Assembly: GCA_014905825.1 (NCBI GenBank)
Contig: JACGCN010000088.1
Location: 1-64,000 of the forward strand
Reading direction: 5' to 3'
Length of the DNA: 64,000 nt
DNA from: Lyophyllum atratum
Lineage: Eukaryota; Basidiomycota; Agaricomycetes; Agaricales; Lyophyllaceae
Below, one piece after another: positions 1 through 10,900 of the stretch. A model generated the notes under the pieces. It was given only the letters and a program-made list of their open reading frames with translations, was not told where the DNA came from and searched no databases. The position numbers and the translations under genes are program-made. Positions within the stretch are counted from its first letter, which is position 1, and every line of letters starts with the position of its first letter.

Positions 1-89
1 ACGTGAGCGCGGATGGTCACACCCTGATCCAGAACAATGCCTGTATTGTCGGAAGCCTCTCCTCGGCGCTCACCCATCATTCCGTCCAT
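1..89 (-). CDS. possible 5' end of a gene running off the left edge
   Basis: On the minus strand an ATG at 89 opens a frame of about 29 codons that stays open to the window edge. The short peptide resembles no family I know, so this may be chance. The plus strand also has a short open stretch here, which could equally be the last exon of a gene entering from the left. Sequence to the left of the window is needed to decide. Confidence 0.2.
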   Translation of the reverse strand, partial: MDGMMGERRGEASDNTGIVLDQGVTIRAH

Positions 90-292
90 CCAACGCAGAG
101 AATACTTTTATTCCAAAAATTGTCATTTCACGGACAGGAATAGTATATCACAATAGTTGTCTACCACTAGGACCGTAGTTACATACGTCTCAATCTTTGG
201 ATGTTGAACGCCTCTACCCGAAGCCGCAGGAACTCGATTACGAGATTTCTGGTACTATAAGTCAGTCAGAAGGAGTATCCCTGGGACAGACC

Positions 293-3200
293 TCATGGCA
301 TACCTTCAAGAGCTTGAACCATACCCTTCAAAGCCTTGTAGGCTTCGCTATTCTCTAGAACAACTCCTAAAGACTCGCCATCTCTCCCAAATGCCTTCAC
401 GTCATGAATCATTTGAATGCGGATGCGTTCCTCATCTCTTCCATCGTCATCCTTTGCTGTGTTGGCACTTCCAAAAAGAGAAAAAGTTGTCTTCTTCCCT
501 TTTTTTCAGCCGGCGGAGAGATTCTTCTGTTTTCTTCATTGCAGCAAGATAATAAACATATCTGCGGAAGATTTTAATCTCAAAAAATCGAACCATACCT
601 AAGACCACATACCGTTGGGAAACATTATCAAAGACTTCAGTAGAATACGGTCTGACATGATCTTCGCTCAAAGGGAGCCCAAGGCCATCGCCGAAACCGA
701 CGCCAAAGAATACCTTGACTGGTCGAAGAATGGATGCTATAAAATAGCTCGGCTCGGTTGGGGACCGTTTGTTCGACATGGCCCGGAATTGTGAAGGTAT
801 GGACCGCACTGGAAGTAAGGCGTCACAACATCGCCTCGTCAAAATCGTAACGATCTCGTTCGACATCGAAGGGATCATAGAGCTGATGCCAGATAGCATA
901 TGATGAAGAGCCTCTGTTGAAGAATTAATTTGTGACTCCTTAGCTGACACTGGATTCAAACCTTGAGCCTCGACCCCATCAGTCTCATCCTCCGCCAAGT
1001 CGGACGCCTCTGGAAACATCATACTGATTTCTTCTCGCCAGATGGTGAGTACATTAGTTCGCATCGCTTTGATGTCGACCATGACAGCAACATATTGTCG
1101 CAGAATAAAATCGTCAGCCGCTGTAGTTTCTGCCGAGGAAGACTCTGATGCCAGAGCTGGAGTCGAGGAACGGGATTGAGATGGAGACCCAAGATTCTAA
1201 AAATGATTCAATTAACCACGAGAGTTGAGAAATAGCATAAGGACCATACTTTTTCTGATGCCAGACCAGCCGATGCCTTCGAAGCAGGTTCGGGCTTTGC
1301 CAGAGTTTGATCTAGCCAAGTCTTATACCTACTCAAAATCTTGGTAGGAGAGTATTGTCAGACTCCATCATGAACATAAGAGAAGGCTTTACCTGCAGCG
1401 TCAGTCTCCAAAACCGGTGGCATAGATCTGGAATGAAGATTTCTGCACTCCAACAAGCCGTTATAGCCACCCATACAGCATTAGCCTGAGAAGTCGCAAA
1501 AGAATTCTTATCTAGAGATATACTCTTTTAATGCCGAGCATATCAGTAGAAAGACGAAATGAATAGACCTTTCGTAAAGGTGGTATCCATTCGCGTGACA
1601 GCGAGAGCGTCTTCTAGCGTTCCGATTATCACCTTCCACCGCATTTGGAAGTAGACTGGAAGTTGCCATCGCTGTTCGAAGGCAGTATAAATGGGATGAG
1701 TCCGCATGGCCTCGACAGAATGAATTGAGGGGGCGAGGAATTCAAGTGATCGGGTAAAGGCTTGCGAAAGTTCACGATGCTGGTCAAGGCTTATCAAACC
1801 TGGATAGATTATATGGTCGTTGGGACACGCACTTTTCTGAACTCGTTCGGTCGACCTGCTGCAAATACAATTCCACCTAGTTCATCCATTATCGCTCTCC
1901 CGAATTCTTCCCATATTACATTCGCCATTATCTCAAATCCTTTCCCTTCTGATATGTTTTCCCGCGTAGAGGGGGGGAAAGCCGTCTCATTCTCAGAACG
2001 AGGACGGGAAAAGGACTTTATAGAGACTTTCTCCGCGATTTCCATGATGCGGCTTAGATCTCTCTCGACGAAGCGCAATGCCTGGCTATAAAGCCTTGCC
2101 AAAGGATCGTCTGTGTCCTCCAGGATATGGAGATAAGGAGAGATAGAGCTTATTCCAAGGGGGTATGTAGAGCTTCGTCCCATTGAGACGAAGGCGGTGA
2201 ATGGTGTATATGGAGTCCTAGGTGGTAAAGGGGTGGCCATCGGAAAAGACGTTGTCTTTGCCACGGGGAATGGAGTATGTGGAATTATAGGAGAATGAGG
2301 AGCTGCAAGTGCACCAGGGTATATGGTCTTTTGATAGCCATGAACATATTGCTCCAACAAGAAAACGTAGCTACCCACCTTTTTCACAAATCTCCGAACG
2401 ACTTCCTTTTTCAAGACGTCTTCGGCATCTCTCCAGAGTCCGAGGATATCGTATGTCCTCAAACACTCTGTTAGGTCGGAAATCAACTTGTTCTTTTCCA
2501 CTTCCGTGACCTTTCCCTCTCCTTTGCCGTCCGTCAAAGCGATCAATGTGGCAGCAAAGATATGGTCAAGATCTGAGGATATGGTCGACTGTATCCTGTC
2601 GATTCTCTATAAGAGCAGAGAACTCTAAGCCGACGCAGGAATTATAATGTGAGGGAAGAGCTCACAAACCCATTGTATCTCGTCAACAAAAACACATTTT
2701 TCTGCTCGTGCCTTCGACGCGTGATATAGAAGTTGCATATATTCCGCAGCCACCCTACCGAGGTGCTTGGCCCTGTTGCCCCGCGATCTGTGTGAGGTGT
2801 CTTTTGAGTCAGAGCTGAACCGCGTATGGAATAATCCCACCTGTCCTCTGCACCGTCTTCGATGCTACTGAAATGAGATGGCAACCTCACATCGTTTGCA
2901 CTAGACGATGTCGAGGCTTCATGTTCGGGCGGTGCAATCAAAAGAAGAGACTCTAGACGCGTGACGGACTCTGAGAGTCTGAGGAGGAGGTGCAGTAGCG
3001 CCTGATATGTATCATTAGCTACGGATGAAAGAGTGGGATAGCAGCAACTACCTTCTCTTCCCTCAGGACAGCCCGTTTCTCAAGCTTTTCTTGAATCGCG
3101 TCTTGAATGACTCGTAGCTCATCTCTTGATCGCTGGTGTTTCCTCGTGAGTACACGAGATACTTGAAATTCGAAGGACATACAAGTATCTCCGACTTTAA

Positions 3201-3590
3201 ATCACTCAGGGGAGACTTGAGGCGGACGAGCCGATCACCCTCGTCTCTAAGATCCGTGCTCAGACTGATAAATGCCTCGTAGTCATCGTTGATGAGTTTA
3301 ACTAGCTCTTCTTTCAGTTGGGCTAAGTACTCCCGCAGCTCTGTGCGAAGGTCCGATAGAGAGGTATTTGACCTAGAAAGCAGAAACTCCTCGACTTTGA
3401 AGTCCGGGTCTGTGAGAAAGGTGTTGTCATGCGAGAGCGGGACATAGTCTGGAAGGTCGTGAATATCGGTGTCGGCGCTGTGACGTGCTAGAATGCCTGA
3501 CTCGCGATTAACGAGCTCTTCGGCCAGACGGTCAAGCTGGAATGGGTCGCTCGATGTTTGTGAGAGGTCCCCCGGGCTTCGTATAGTCAT
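293..3590 (-). CDS. COG2: COG2, conserved oligomeric Golgi complex subunit 2 (frame break near the 3' end)
   Basis: COG2 is a lobe-A subunit of the COG tethering complex, which holds retrograde vesicles at the Golgi. Exon 1 (3183-3590) encodes the typical N-terminus: DPFQLDRLAEEL, then DYVPLSHDNTFL, then a coiled coil containing SDLRTELREYLAQLKEEL. A 50-nt intron at 3133-3182 joins it to RSRDELRVIQDAIQEKLEKR. The exons near 1.8-2.5 kb and 0.5-1.1 kb match the C-terminal COG2 domain (for example TECLRTYDILGLWRDAEDVL and KKTEESLRRLKK). The family C-terminus (KDDDGRDEERIRIQMIHDVK and onward, ending at the TGA at 293-295) is present but lies in another frame: one extra base in the A7/T7 run at 500-506 breaks the reading. 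A 51-nt intron just upstream does not repair it. The start at 3590 is the first ATG giving the family N-terminus. I take this as a real gene with a sequencing indel or a recent lesion. Confidence 0.9.
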
Positions 3591-4110
3591 TGCATTATCA
3601 GACGGACTCGGGGATTTCTCACTCGACCGTGTCCTCCACTTTGTTTGTCTACAAAGGCATTGTACAAATACGTATGACTTGTTGAATCAAGAGATTCAAA
3701 TTTGAAAGGGATTATTCGGATACTTAGGGAGGCAAAACACGACAAAGTTAGATACGGCTGCGATGTCAGGATGCTATCCAACAAATCTAGCTAAAAGTTA
3801 TAGATTCCCAGTGGGCAGCGAAGGTTGTTTATCATTTGGCATAGTGGCAGTCCTAGTCAAGTGCAAAGTCAGTGTCATAATCAATCTTCACTTACTGCTT
3901 AGCGCTCAATGTTCGTGAAAGCGAGCTGACAAAAATCAGAAGAACCAAGGTTATCATGATACCGGGTCCAGTCATAAAAAAACCCCTTATAATCCCTGTC
4001 CTCTTCGAATGAAGTATCCCCCGGCTCTTCCATTCTTTGCACTACGTCGAACTTCTCACTGCATACTGATCCAAAACAACCCATTGAAGCGTAGTTCCCT
4101 CAGCCCTACC
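3591..4110. other. divergent intergenic region COG2 / HHE gene
   Basis: This 520-bp spacer separates two genes transcribed away from each other, so it should hold both promoters. Short open frames on either strand look unrelated to any family. No repeat or RNA gene was seen. Confidence 0.5.
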
Positions 4111-4960
4111 ATGTCGTCCAACAATGTCACATATGCATCTGCAGAAGAGGAAAGGCGATGGAATTCGGTCTGTAGTCCGTTCAGGCTCGTCGGACGATGA
4201 TATTGAAACAACTACAAGCTGAGCAAGAAGATGACTTCATTTCATAACTGGTTCAAAGAAGAATGTACGTGAAATCGTCGCTTAGTCGCAAGACGCGACT
4301 TAATATTCCCATTCCTCGCCTAGACAAGACAATATATGAGGTTTTTCGACCGCTTCATTGAATCTCGTTCGTTTATCTGATACCAACGACAGTCGGCCGA
4401 CGGCTCTTACACAAGGCGAGGACTATCGTTTCCGAGATACCTTGACACCATCATTGCATTCAACTATCGTACGTTCCTCGGACTTCTAATGGATTAATCC
4501 CATCCCCTTACTTTGCGCTGTGATCGCGCATCAAGATTTACATGCGCATCATACCACGGAGGAGCGATTGCTCTTTCCGATTCTGGCGAAAGGGTTACCA
4601 AAATTTGCACGTAATACCCCCGACGGCCATGTTGGTTCTCATAAGGCTATACCTGATGGTATGCGCCTCAATTTCTCCGTGTGCCCAACCTGCCAATTTA
4701 TGTATACCCAGCCCTTACAAGCCTTCTGAAACATGTGGACAAATGGCGTAAAGAACCAACATCCTACTCACCCACAGAGATGAGAGGTGCTCTGGACAAA
4801 GTTGCCGGCGTTCTTTTTGAACATCTTGATCAAGAGGTGCGTCCACCAGTGAATACTACTTGAGCCATTGATGTAACCCAACTTTAAGGTTGAGGACATT
4901 CGAGGCGATAATTTGAAGCCTTACTTCAAGCTAGAGGACATTGAGAGCATCGGACGGTGA
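4111..4960 (+). CDS. hemerythrin-like HHE cation-binding domain protein
   Basis: Proteins with this fold bind non-haem iron through histidines and acidic residues; the fungal members are mostly uncharacterised. Seven exons (4111-4167, 4219-4264, 4324-4340, 4393-4468, 4536-4658, 4712-4836, 4889-4960) sum to 516 nt, giving 171 residues. The start MSSNNVTYASAEEERRWN leads into an HHE core: FNYHLHAHHTTEERLLFP, a second histidine helix around GHVGSHKAI, and VLFEHLDQEVEDIRGDN. Exon 3 is only 17 nt long, and the intron after it has a weak GTTTTT donor. In the second helix the usual His-x-x-x-His pattern reads H-K-A-I-P, so one expected metal ligand appears to be Pro. The whole protein is a single HHE domain with no targeting signal seen. 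Confidence 0.82.
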
Positions 4961-5354
4961 TCATAATCATACCACCTTTTGTCACCGATGGCTGGGTGCT
5001 TTTCAACCATGTCCGATATCCGATATATACATACCATTTAACAACCACCCTTTGACGCCTTGCTGGACTTATCCTCTACCAACGCATTTATATTCCAAGG
5101 GAAATTACTATAATGACCAGGTACGCATATATCGCCATTGATATTGTCACTGTAATATGGTGAGACATGCAGGACCTCATGCAGTTCCCTGAATGATGTG
5201 CATAAGGCTCCGCCGAAATCACTAACTAAAGCCATTGAGTGGCGGCGGATGAGGATAGTTACCCGCCGCGGTCCCAAAAAGGAAGAGGCGCGGCGTCTAG
5301 CCCACGTAATCACAATGATCTCATGCTTGTCACTATTTGGCAAGGACGACTGAA
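4961..5354. other. intergenic region upstream of the PRKRIP1-like gene
   Basis: About 390 bp lie between two genes on the same strand. The stretch should contain the 3' UTR of the HHE gene and the promoter of the next one. I see no coding exon, repeat or RNA gene in it. Confidence 0.45.
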
Positions 5355-6074
5355 ATGTCGACACCAACCACATCCACAACGATACCCCCGGTAAATCGCC
5401 ATGCCCTCACTGCCGTCGAGAAACAGCGAGGACAGCTCGAAAAGCTTCTCAAGGATCCCTCAAAACCTGCTTATGTACCGCCAGCGCCCAAGGAGAAGAC
5501 CATTCGGCCCCCGCGCGAAATGATGAAGAATGTTCAAGGTTCAAGTGCTGGTGCAGGGAGTGGGGAATTCCATGTCTATAAAGCAAGTCGACGGAGAGAA
5601 TATGAGCGTCTCAAACTGCTAGAAGAGACTTCTCAGAGAGTAAGGATTTGTATTGCTCGAAGATATGCTTACTAACTTGTGGCGCTTCAGGAAGTCGTTG
5701 AAGCCGAATTTGAACAAAGGAGACGAGAGGCGGAGGAATCGGCTGAGGTGAAGACCGCGAAGAATCGCGCAAAGCGACAAAAACGAAAAGAGAGGGCGAA
5801 GACGAAGGGAGCGACTGAAGAAGATAATCCAGAAGCTCGAACGTCGGCACTAGACTACAGCCAAAACGCGGCCCCCTTGAAGAAAAGGAGACTGGTCCAT
5901 GGAAAAGAATTGGTATTCCGTCAACCCGGAGAGGAAAGCGAGGGGGAGGAGGAAGAGGACGAATCTCAAGCCCAGTTGGATGTTCTCCGAGCGTCGTCGA
6001 GCGACGCTCTACTCACAACTACTGAGGCCGTTCAGGTTGTGGAGCTCCCAAAAATCACTATACATGAAGATTGA
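5355..6074 (+). CDS. PRKRIP1-like (DUF1168) spliceosome-associated protein
   Basis: PRKRIP1 family proteins are small, very charged nuclear proteins; the human member is a component of the catalytic spliceosome. Two exons (5355-5639 and 5691-6074, with a 51-nt GT-AG intron) encode 222 residues. The N-terminal half has the family block KQRGQLEKLLKDPSKPAYVP followed by GSGEFHVYKASRRREYERLK. The second half is a long charged helix (about residues 95-150, EFEQRRREAEESAEVKTAKN and a KRQKRKERAK basic run), then a nuclear-localisation-like KKRR and an acidic GEESEGEEEEDES tail. The start ATG is the first in frame with the conserved block. Its presence beside other splicing genes in the window is probably coincidence. 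Confidence 0.85.
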
Positions 6075-7880
6075 GGGCAGTGTATGAGCCGTACGTCGAC
6101 TTTCTCGCGCCGCCCCAAGCATTGCATTGTTAACACATAAACTAGGTAGACGCCGCGTTTTGAGAAGTAATCGAGACGATGCTTACATGTGTATACCTTA
6201 ATCTCAATGGGGACTTATGACTTACCTTCATGGTTGGATCTCAGAAACCAACAGTTTTCCTGACGGGGATGGACGGACTGCTACTTCGGCGGTCGTCTGA
6301 TATGGGTTTTCTGCGTCCGTTGGGCCAACTCTCTAGCAACAGTTCAACACATCTACTTTCCTTATCCTCCCACCCACAGACCATTCATTCGTCAGCGATC
6401 ATGACCAGTCATCTGCGAAAGCCCGCTACATGTCGTGGAGGAGCCTGGCCGTATGTGGAGTTGGAATTCATCGGTGATGTTCAAAGGAAACCTCCGACTG
6501 GTAACGAGCGCGTCTGCGGATGATCATCCGTCAAAAGGTCTACTCTCATGGCATCAAACTCTCTCGGATAGGCCGAAACGACTCGAACGCAGTGAGTAGA
6601 TTATGACCGATGCGGCGGCGACATCTGCATAACACTCGGCGATGGTGCTATGGGACCATATCGCAAGCCGCCTGTAACACCAATGGCGCTGGTTTAGGAG
6701 GTTCTCAGTTCTCGGTCACTGTTGCAGCTGGTTCTAAGCTGTATCATAATCAGTGACCGCACCGCTAGGGCGAATTCAGTATGCTCCTTTATTGCAAAAA
6801 GAGTAAGTTAGACTGATAGTTCTTAGTTTGTCATGGTTTAGATGATGTCTGGCGGAATGTCCAAGCACTTACTCGTCCGGTTGACCGTCATCCGTGATGT
6901 GCGTGGGTCATATCCTTTGCCCTTGCTCTGCAATTGCCTGATCGTACATACTTTTTCATTAGTCCAAGGTTGATTAAGCATGCCTGATTCCGGTGCTTTG
7001 ATCACAGGACGTAGGCTCATGGCCAATTGGACCTCAACGGTACCTCTTGATGCTTGATTTCCTGCATAGGATCGCCATTTCCCCGAACTTCCTAGTATAA
7101 GTATAATCTAATCATCGTTTTCTGCTGGTGAATATTTCGTCATGCACGATGTGACCAAGATTCGTCTGGATGGCTACCCCTTCCCCTGATTAACTTATCC
7201 TCAGCTGTCGACGCTCGGTGCACCGATCCAGCCGCAAATTCACCCTGAATGTGCTCAATTGAAGATGACTGGAGGTGTCTTTCTCTTCTTCTGGGAGCAA
7301 TTGTTTTTTCTTCTTTTTTTCTTGAACTCCTCAACGAGCATAAGTGACCACGTCGGTCCTGACAATAGTAGGCACATAATGGTAGGCCGTCCTGTGCCTC
7401 TCCATATCCCGCATCTGCTGGGCGTACGAAAGACCACATCGACGGGCGAGCTTCTAAGCTTGACGCCCCCAGACAGCTCGAAACTCTGGCCTCGTCTTAG
7501 ACGCGTGCCTTGCCATGACGAGTGCCGGGGTTTTGTGGTTGTTCGGCCGCCGAGGGTTTGTTCCACAATTTGCTCCGTTCCTGAAGGAATCATGCTGGAA
7601 ACTATTCAATAAAGCTTCCTGCGCTACGCTGCGTGAGCACTACGTATCGAGTCGTAAATATACTTGGTACTCGTTTACTATTCTCGCTATACACGGAGAT
7701 CTGATTCTGGCGTTGCAATTGTTATCTATTCTCAGCCAACGGTCATGACACAAAATCCCTGGGCCCGCCGTCCGAAACACCTGAATTGTGCTAGCTTTGT
7801 GTTGACGATTCGCATATTGAAATATTCGAACTTAGCTAAAAAAAAAATTCCTGCTACTTTAGTAGTAGGTTTTACTTCCC
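6075..7880. other. gene-poor region, no supported gene
   Basis: Only short open frames without family resemblance are present on either strand. This is the left end of a roughly 9-kb block whose later part is full of repeats. I see no convincing exon chain here. Confidence 0.45.
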
Positions 7881-7881
7881 A

Positions 7882-8026
7882 GCGCTTCTTTCCGAACACC
7901 GACATGCTTTCTAATCAGATACGAGCAATGTACATACGATGCCGTACTAGCGGGAAAGGGGCCTCAGAGGCCTTTCGACATGAGAAACCTGGGGGGGATC
8001 TGAGTGAGAAGGCTACAGAAAAACCC
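7882..8026 (+). repeat. 145-bp direct repeat, copy 1
   Basis: The sequence from 7882 recurs, apparently identically, at 8356-8500, 474 bp downstream in the same orientation. It begins GCGCTTCTTTCCGAACACC and ends in AGAAAAACCC, with a run of seven G inside. Short open frames across it are a by-product of the repeat. It carries no recognised element signature. Confidence 0.9.
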
Positions 8027-8150
8027 ATAACAAACAGAAAACGGCAGAATATGTACAGTACTAATAAACGAAAAGAAAGAGCAAGGTGGTGAAGAGAGAG
8101 AAAAAAATTGGGGGAATAATAACATATGTAAAGAAAGGAAGGGGTGGGTG

Positions 8151-8351
8151 GGGTCAGAGAATCCGAGAATGCATGTACACGAACGAGAGGAATGCAGAAA
8201 GAGGGAGAGGATCCTTGGACACGATGAGGAGATGTGCGAAACGACGAACTGGATGACCGTGGTTGCGGATCAACGAGCACAGGTCATGTGTTCGTGTTTG
8301 GCGCGAAACCCGTTCCTCTCTCATCCCGTGCCTCCTTTCAGAGGACGCCCA
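8151..8351 (+). repeat. 201-bp dispersed repeat, copy 1
   Basis: This stretch appears to match 14662-14862 base for base, 6.5 kb away in the same orientation. It begins GGGTCAGAGAATCCGAG and ends AGAGGACGCCCA. The perfect identity points to recent duplication or gene conversion. No terminal repeats or coding domain were seen. Confidence 0.9.
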
Positions 8352-8355
8352 TTTC

Positions 8356-8500
8356 GCGCTTCTTTCCGAACACCGACATGCTTTCTAATCAGATACGAGC
8401 AATGTACATACGATGCCGTACTAGCGGGAAAGGGGCCTCAGAGGCCTTTCGACATGAGAAACCTGGGGGGGATCTGAGTGAGAAGGCTACAGAAAAACCC
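8356..8500 (+). repeat. 145-bp direct repeat, copy 2
   Basis: This is the second copy of the repeat at 7882-8026. It starts only 4 bp after the end of the 201-bp repeat, so the two units form a composite block. Confidence 0.9.
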
Positions 8501-10454
8501 GAGGAGAAGCAAGCCCAAAGGCGCATCGGAAGCCTGAGAACGATGAACCCACCCGGCAAGCGGAAGGGCGAAGCAGTCCTGCATACCAAAGAATTGGCGC
8601 AAAAGGCACAGTGTACAGTGGCCGCGCCAGAGGAACCTTGATGTCCAAGGGACATTCATACAAACAGACCAAGTTCCCATGAGTTTAAAAATATTGGCTG
8701 ACACGCCTGCGAACAGGAGGAAGGTCGTGCCAACCCAGGAAAGCAGGGAGCTGTGACCATAGATCTTTGCACGATTCACAGATGGACTCGGAAGAACTGG
8801 TCGTAGCGGTTAGTAATTGACCCTTAGTCTCGGAGGGCAATCTGAAAGTCATTGCGTCCTTGGCACGGCGCAACAGAACTTGGATAGAACAGGCAATACC
8901 AGTAAAATCAATAGCAGTGTAGTCTGTGTAGTGATAATATACTCGGAGGGCAGGAACAGGGCCCTGTAGAACCTGCTCAGTAATGGCAACATCGTCGTGT
9001 CGGTACCCCCGGACTTGCTCATGGAAGATGCAGGAACCTGAATCCATTACGACTCCGGTCCCTCAGGTCGAAGAAGACAGGAAAGCGACCGACGAGATAG
9101 TTAGGTTTGCGCGGAACTAGCAGTCCATGTAGACGCATTCCGACCCGAATTGCAGCTAGAGCCACGAAAAATACGCAGGGAACTACACTGTTTTCCGGAC
9201 AAGAAACCTTGCACATGAGAATGCGGAGGTGCACAACAAGTCTTCGGCGGCCTGTAAACATTCGTGACGAGGTATGTTGTTGGTGGATGTGAGAAGCAGC
9301 TACTGGTTCACGCCGTGCGGTATCGCGAAGATGTGGAGAGCAGCCAAGTATGACGGCCCATGGTGCTCAACAGTGCGAGGTGAAATGGTCAGAGACTTTG
9401 CAGGTATGACATTCAATCAGGCGAATTGCAGAGATTTTTTGGCCTGTGGCTGAAATTCGCCAAGCGTGATGAAAGGATTTGCCAATGTAAGACTTGTGAA
9501 AGTTGTGTGCGGTTCAAAGTAGCGTAGAACCGAGTTGTAGTATGTTGAATAAGCATACTGTGGTTATAGTTGCGAACCTGCTTAGCTCGTCGCTGACCCC
9601 GGCGCGACCGAGATTTACGTGTATTGAACAGCATGGAAGTATCAGTGAACAGCGCGATGTACATGCATTGAACAGAGGCGCATTCCGCGGTATAAAAAAC
9701 TGTCGGGAGGAGTGCATTATTGAAGCGGGCAGCACTTAGGTACGAGTCAGTCACTGGAGAACTTACTACGCTGCACGAGACAAGGCAGCGAAGATGCAAG
9801 GGGCAGAAGCCCGGGTAGGGAATCGGAGTAATCGATCGGAAATGTGATAAGTAAAGTAACCGCAGGTCAATAGAAGGGACAACACAGGCAAGTGAGGTGT
9901 TGAAGTACGTGGAGAAGGTCATGGCATGCAACCGCTAGAGACATGTAAGGCCTAAGGTAAGGAGGTAGTGTCGCAGGAAATGGAAAGGGATGTTTCCGCG
10001 AAGGGAAATAGCCGCGAGAGGAAACATCTCCCGTGCTCCCAGGCTTGGTTACCCACGTAGTGGTGAATCAGAGTGTGCACAATATGCCAGAGTTCCGTTG
10101 AGAGTTCCGAGAGCAACCCCCGGCCAACGACATCTACAACATCAACATTGTGTGAGCTGATGACGGGCTGGATTCGACATGTCGGAGGTTATGATGTATT
10201 GAAATGCGAGGTCCATGGCCACCATTGCCCAGCCTATATCGCGATCGTCGGTTTTCCATCCCGGTAGTAGCTTCCAGGCCAGCCACTTCCCGTTCATCCA
10301 GAAACCAATTTCTCACGACGTTGACGTATCAACGAAGACCTGACTTTGAAGGGGCTCGGGAGGCCGGACAACGACTGGACAATGTGGAGGTCACACTAAG
10401 ATGCAACCACTGGATCTTGTCATGCATCAGCAATGTCGGAGTTTTGATCATAGA
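8501..10454. other. region without a supported gene; scattered short frames
   Basis: Minus-strand frames of 80-172 codons (for example 8685-9047 and 9413-9931) contain hydrophobic stretches but match no family I know, and lack a coherent exon chain. They could be remnants of a membrane-protein gene or chance. A 9-bp inverted repeat (GATGTTTCC and GGAAACATC) lies near 9990-10030. Confidence 0.35.
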
Positions 10455-10565
10455 AGCCTGTAGCAAACAAAGCCAAAACCATAGAAAGCCATAGTAAACA
10501 GAGCCAGAGCTATAGAGAGCCATAGTAAACAGAGCCAAGGCCATAGAGGGCCGTAGAAAATAGAA
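10455..10565 (+). repeat. 31-bp tandem repeat, about 3.5 copies
   Basis: Units starting near 10455, 10487, 10518 and 10549 share the pattern AGCCATAGTAAACAGAGCC followed by a CATAGAG-like end. Spacing is 32, 31 and 31 bp. The copies are imperfect, as expected of an old minisatellite. Confidence 0.8.
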
Positions 10566-10767
10566 AATCACGTAGGATACGTAGTGAATGAACATATCCT
10601 TACAGAAGCTCATCGGTTGGAGAAACTTCATTACCTATAGTTGAGGAATTTATTTTTGCCTGTTGAACAATATAGCGCACAATTATGGGGTGACCATAAT
10701 TGCTACAATAATGTTTTCTTGGGCTTTGGATATGGTAACACTTTCCTTCGAAGTTCTTTGGTTTTTG

Positions 10768-10801
10768 TTGATTTTGTTGATTTTGAAATCAACAAAATCA
10801 A
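10768..10801. repeat. AT-rich perfect hairpin with 16-bp arms
   Basis: The left arm TTGATTTTGTTGATTT (10768-10783) is exactly complementary to the right arm at 10786-10801, with a 2-nt loop. It is followed directly by degenerate repeats of ATCAACGAA. Confidence 0.85.
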
Positions 10802-10842
10802 TGAAAAATCAACGAAAAATCAACGAAATCAACGAAGTCAAC

Positions 10843-10900
10843 GAAGTCATGTGATGCAAAAATGGATATCGCCATATCCATTTTTGCATCACATGACTTC
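10843..10900. repeat. 58-bp perfect hairpin with 27-bp arms
   Basis: The arm starting GAAGTCATGTGATGC at 10843 is exactly reversed and complemented to end at 10900, around a 4-nt CGCC loop. Such a structure could be the merged ends of a miniature inverted-repeat element or a cruciform-forming site. Confidence 0.9.

Noticed and set aside
9413..9931. 172-codon minus-strand frame
   Set aside because: Amino-acid composition is not convincing, no family is recognised, and no supporting exons or promoter are seen.
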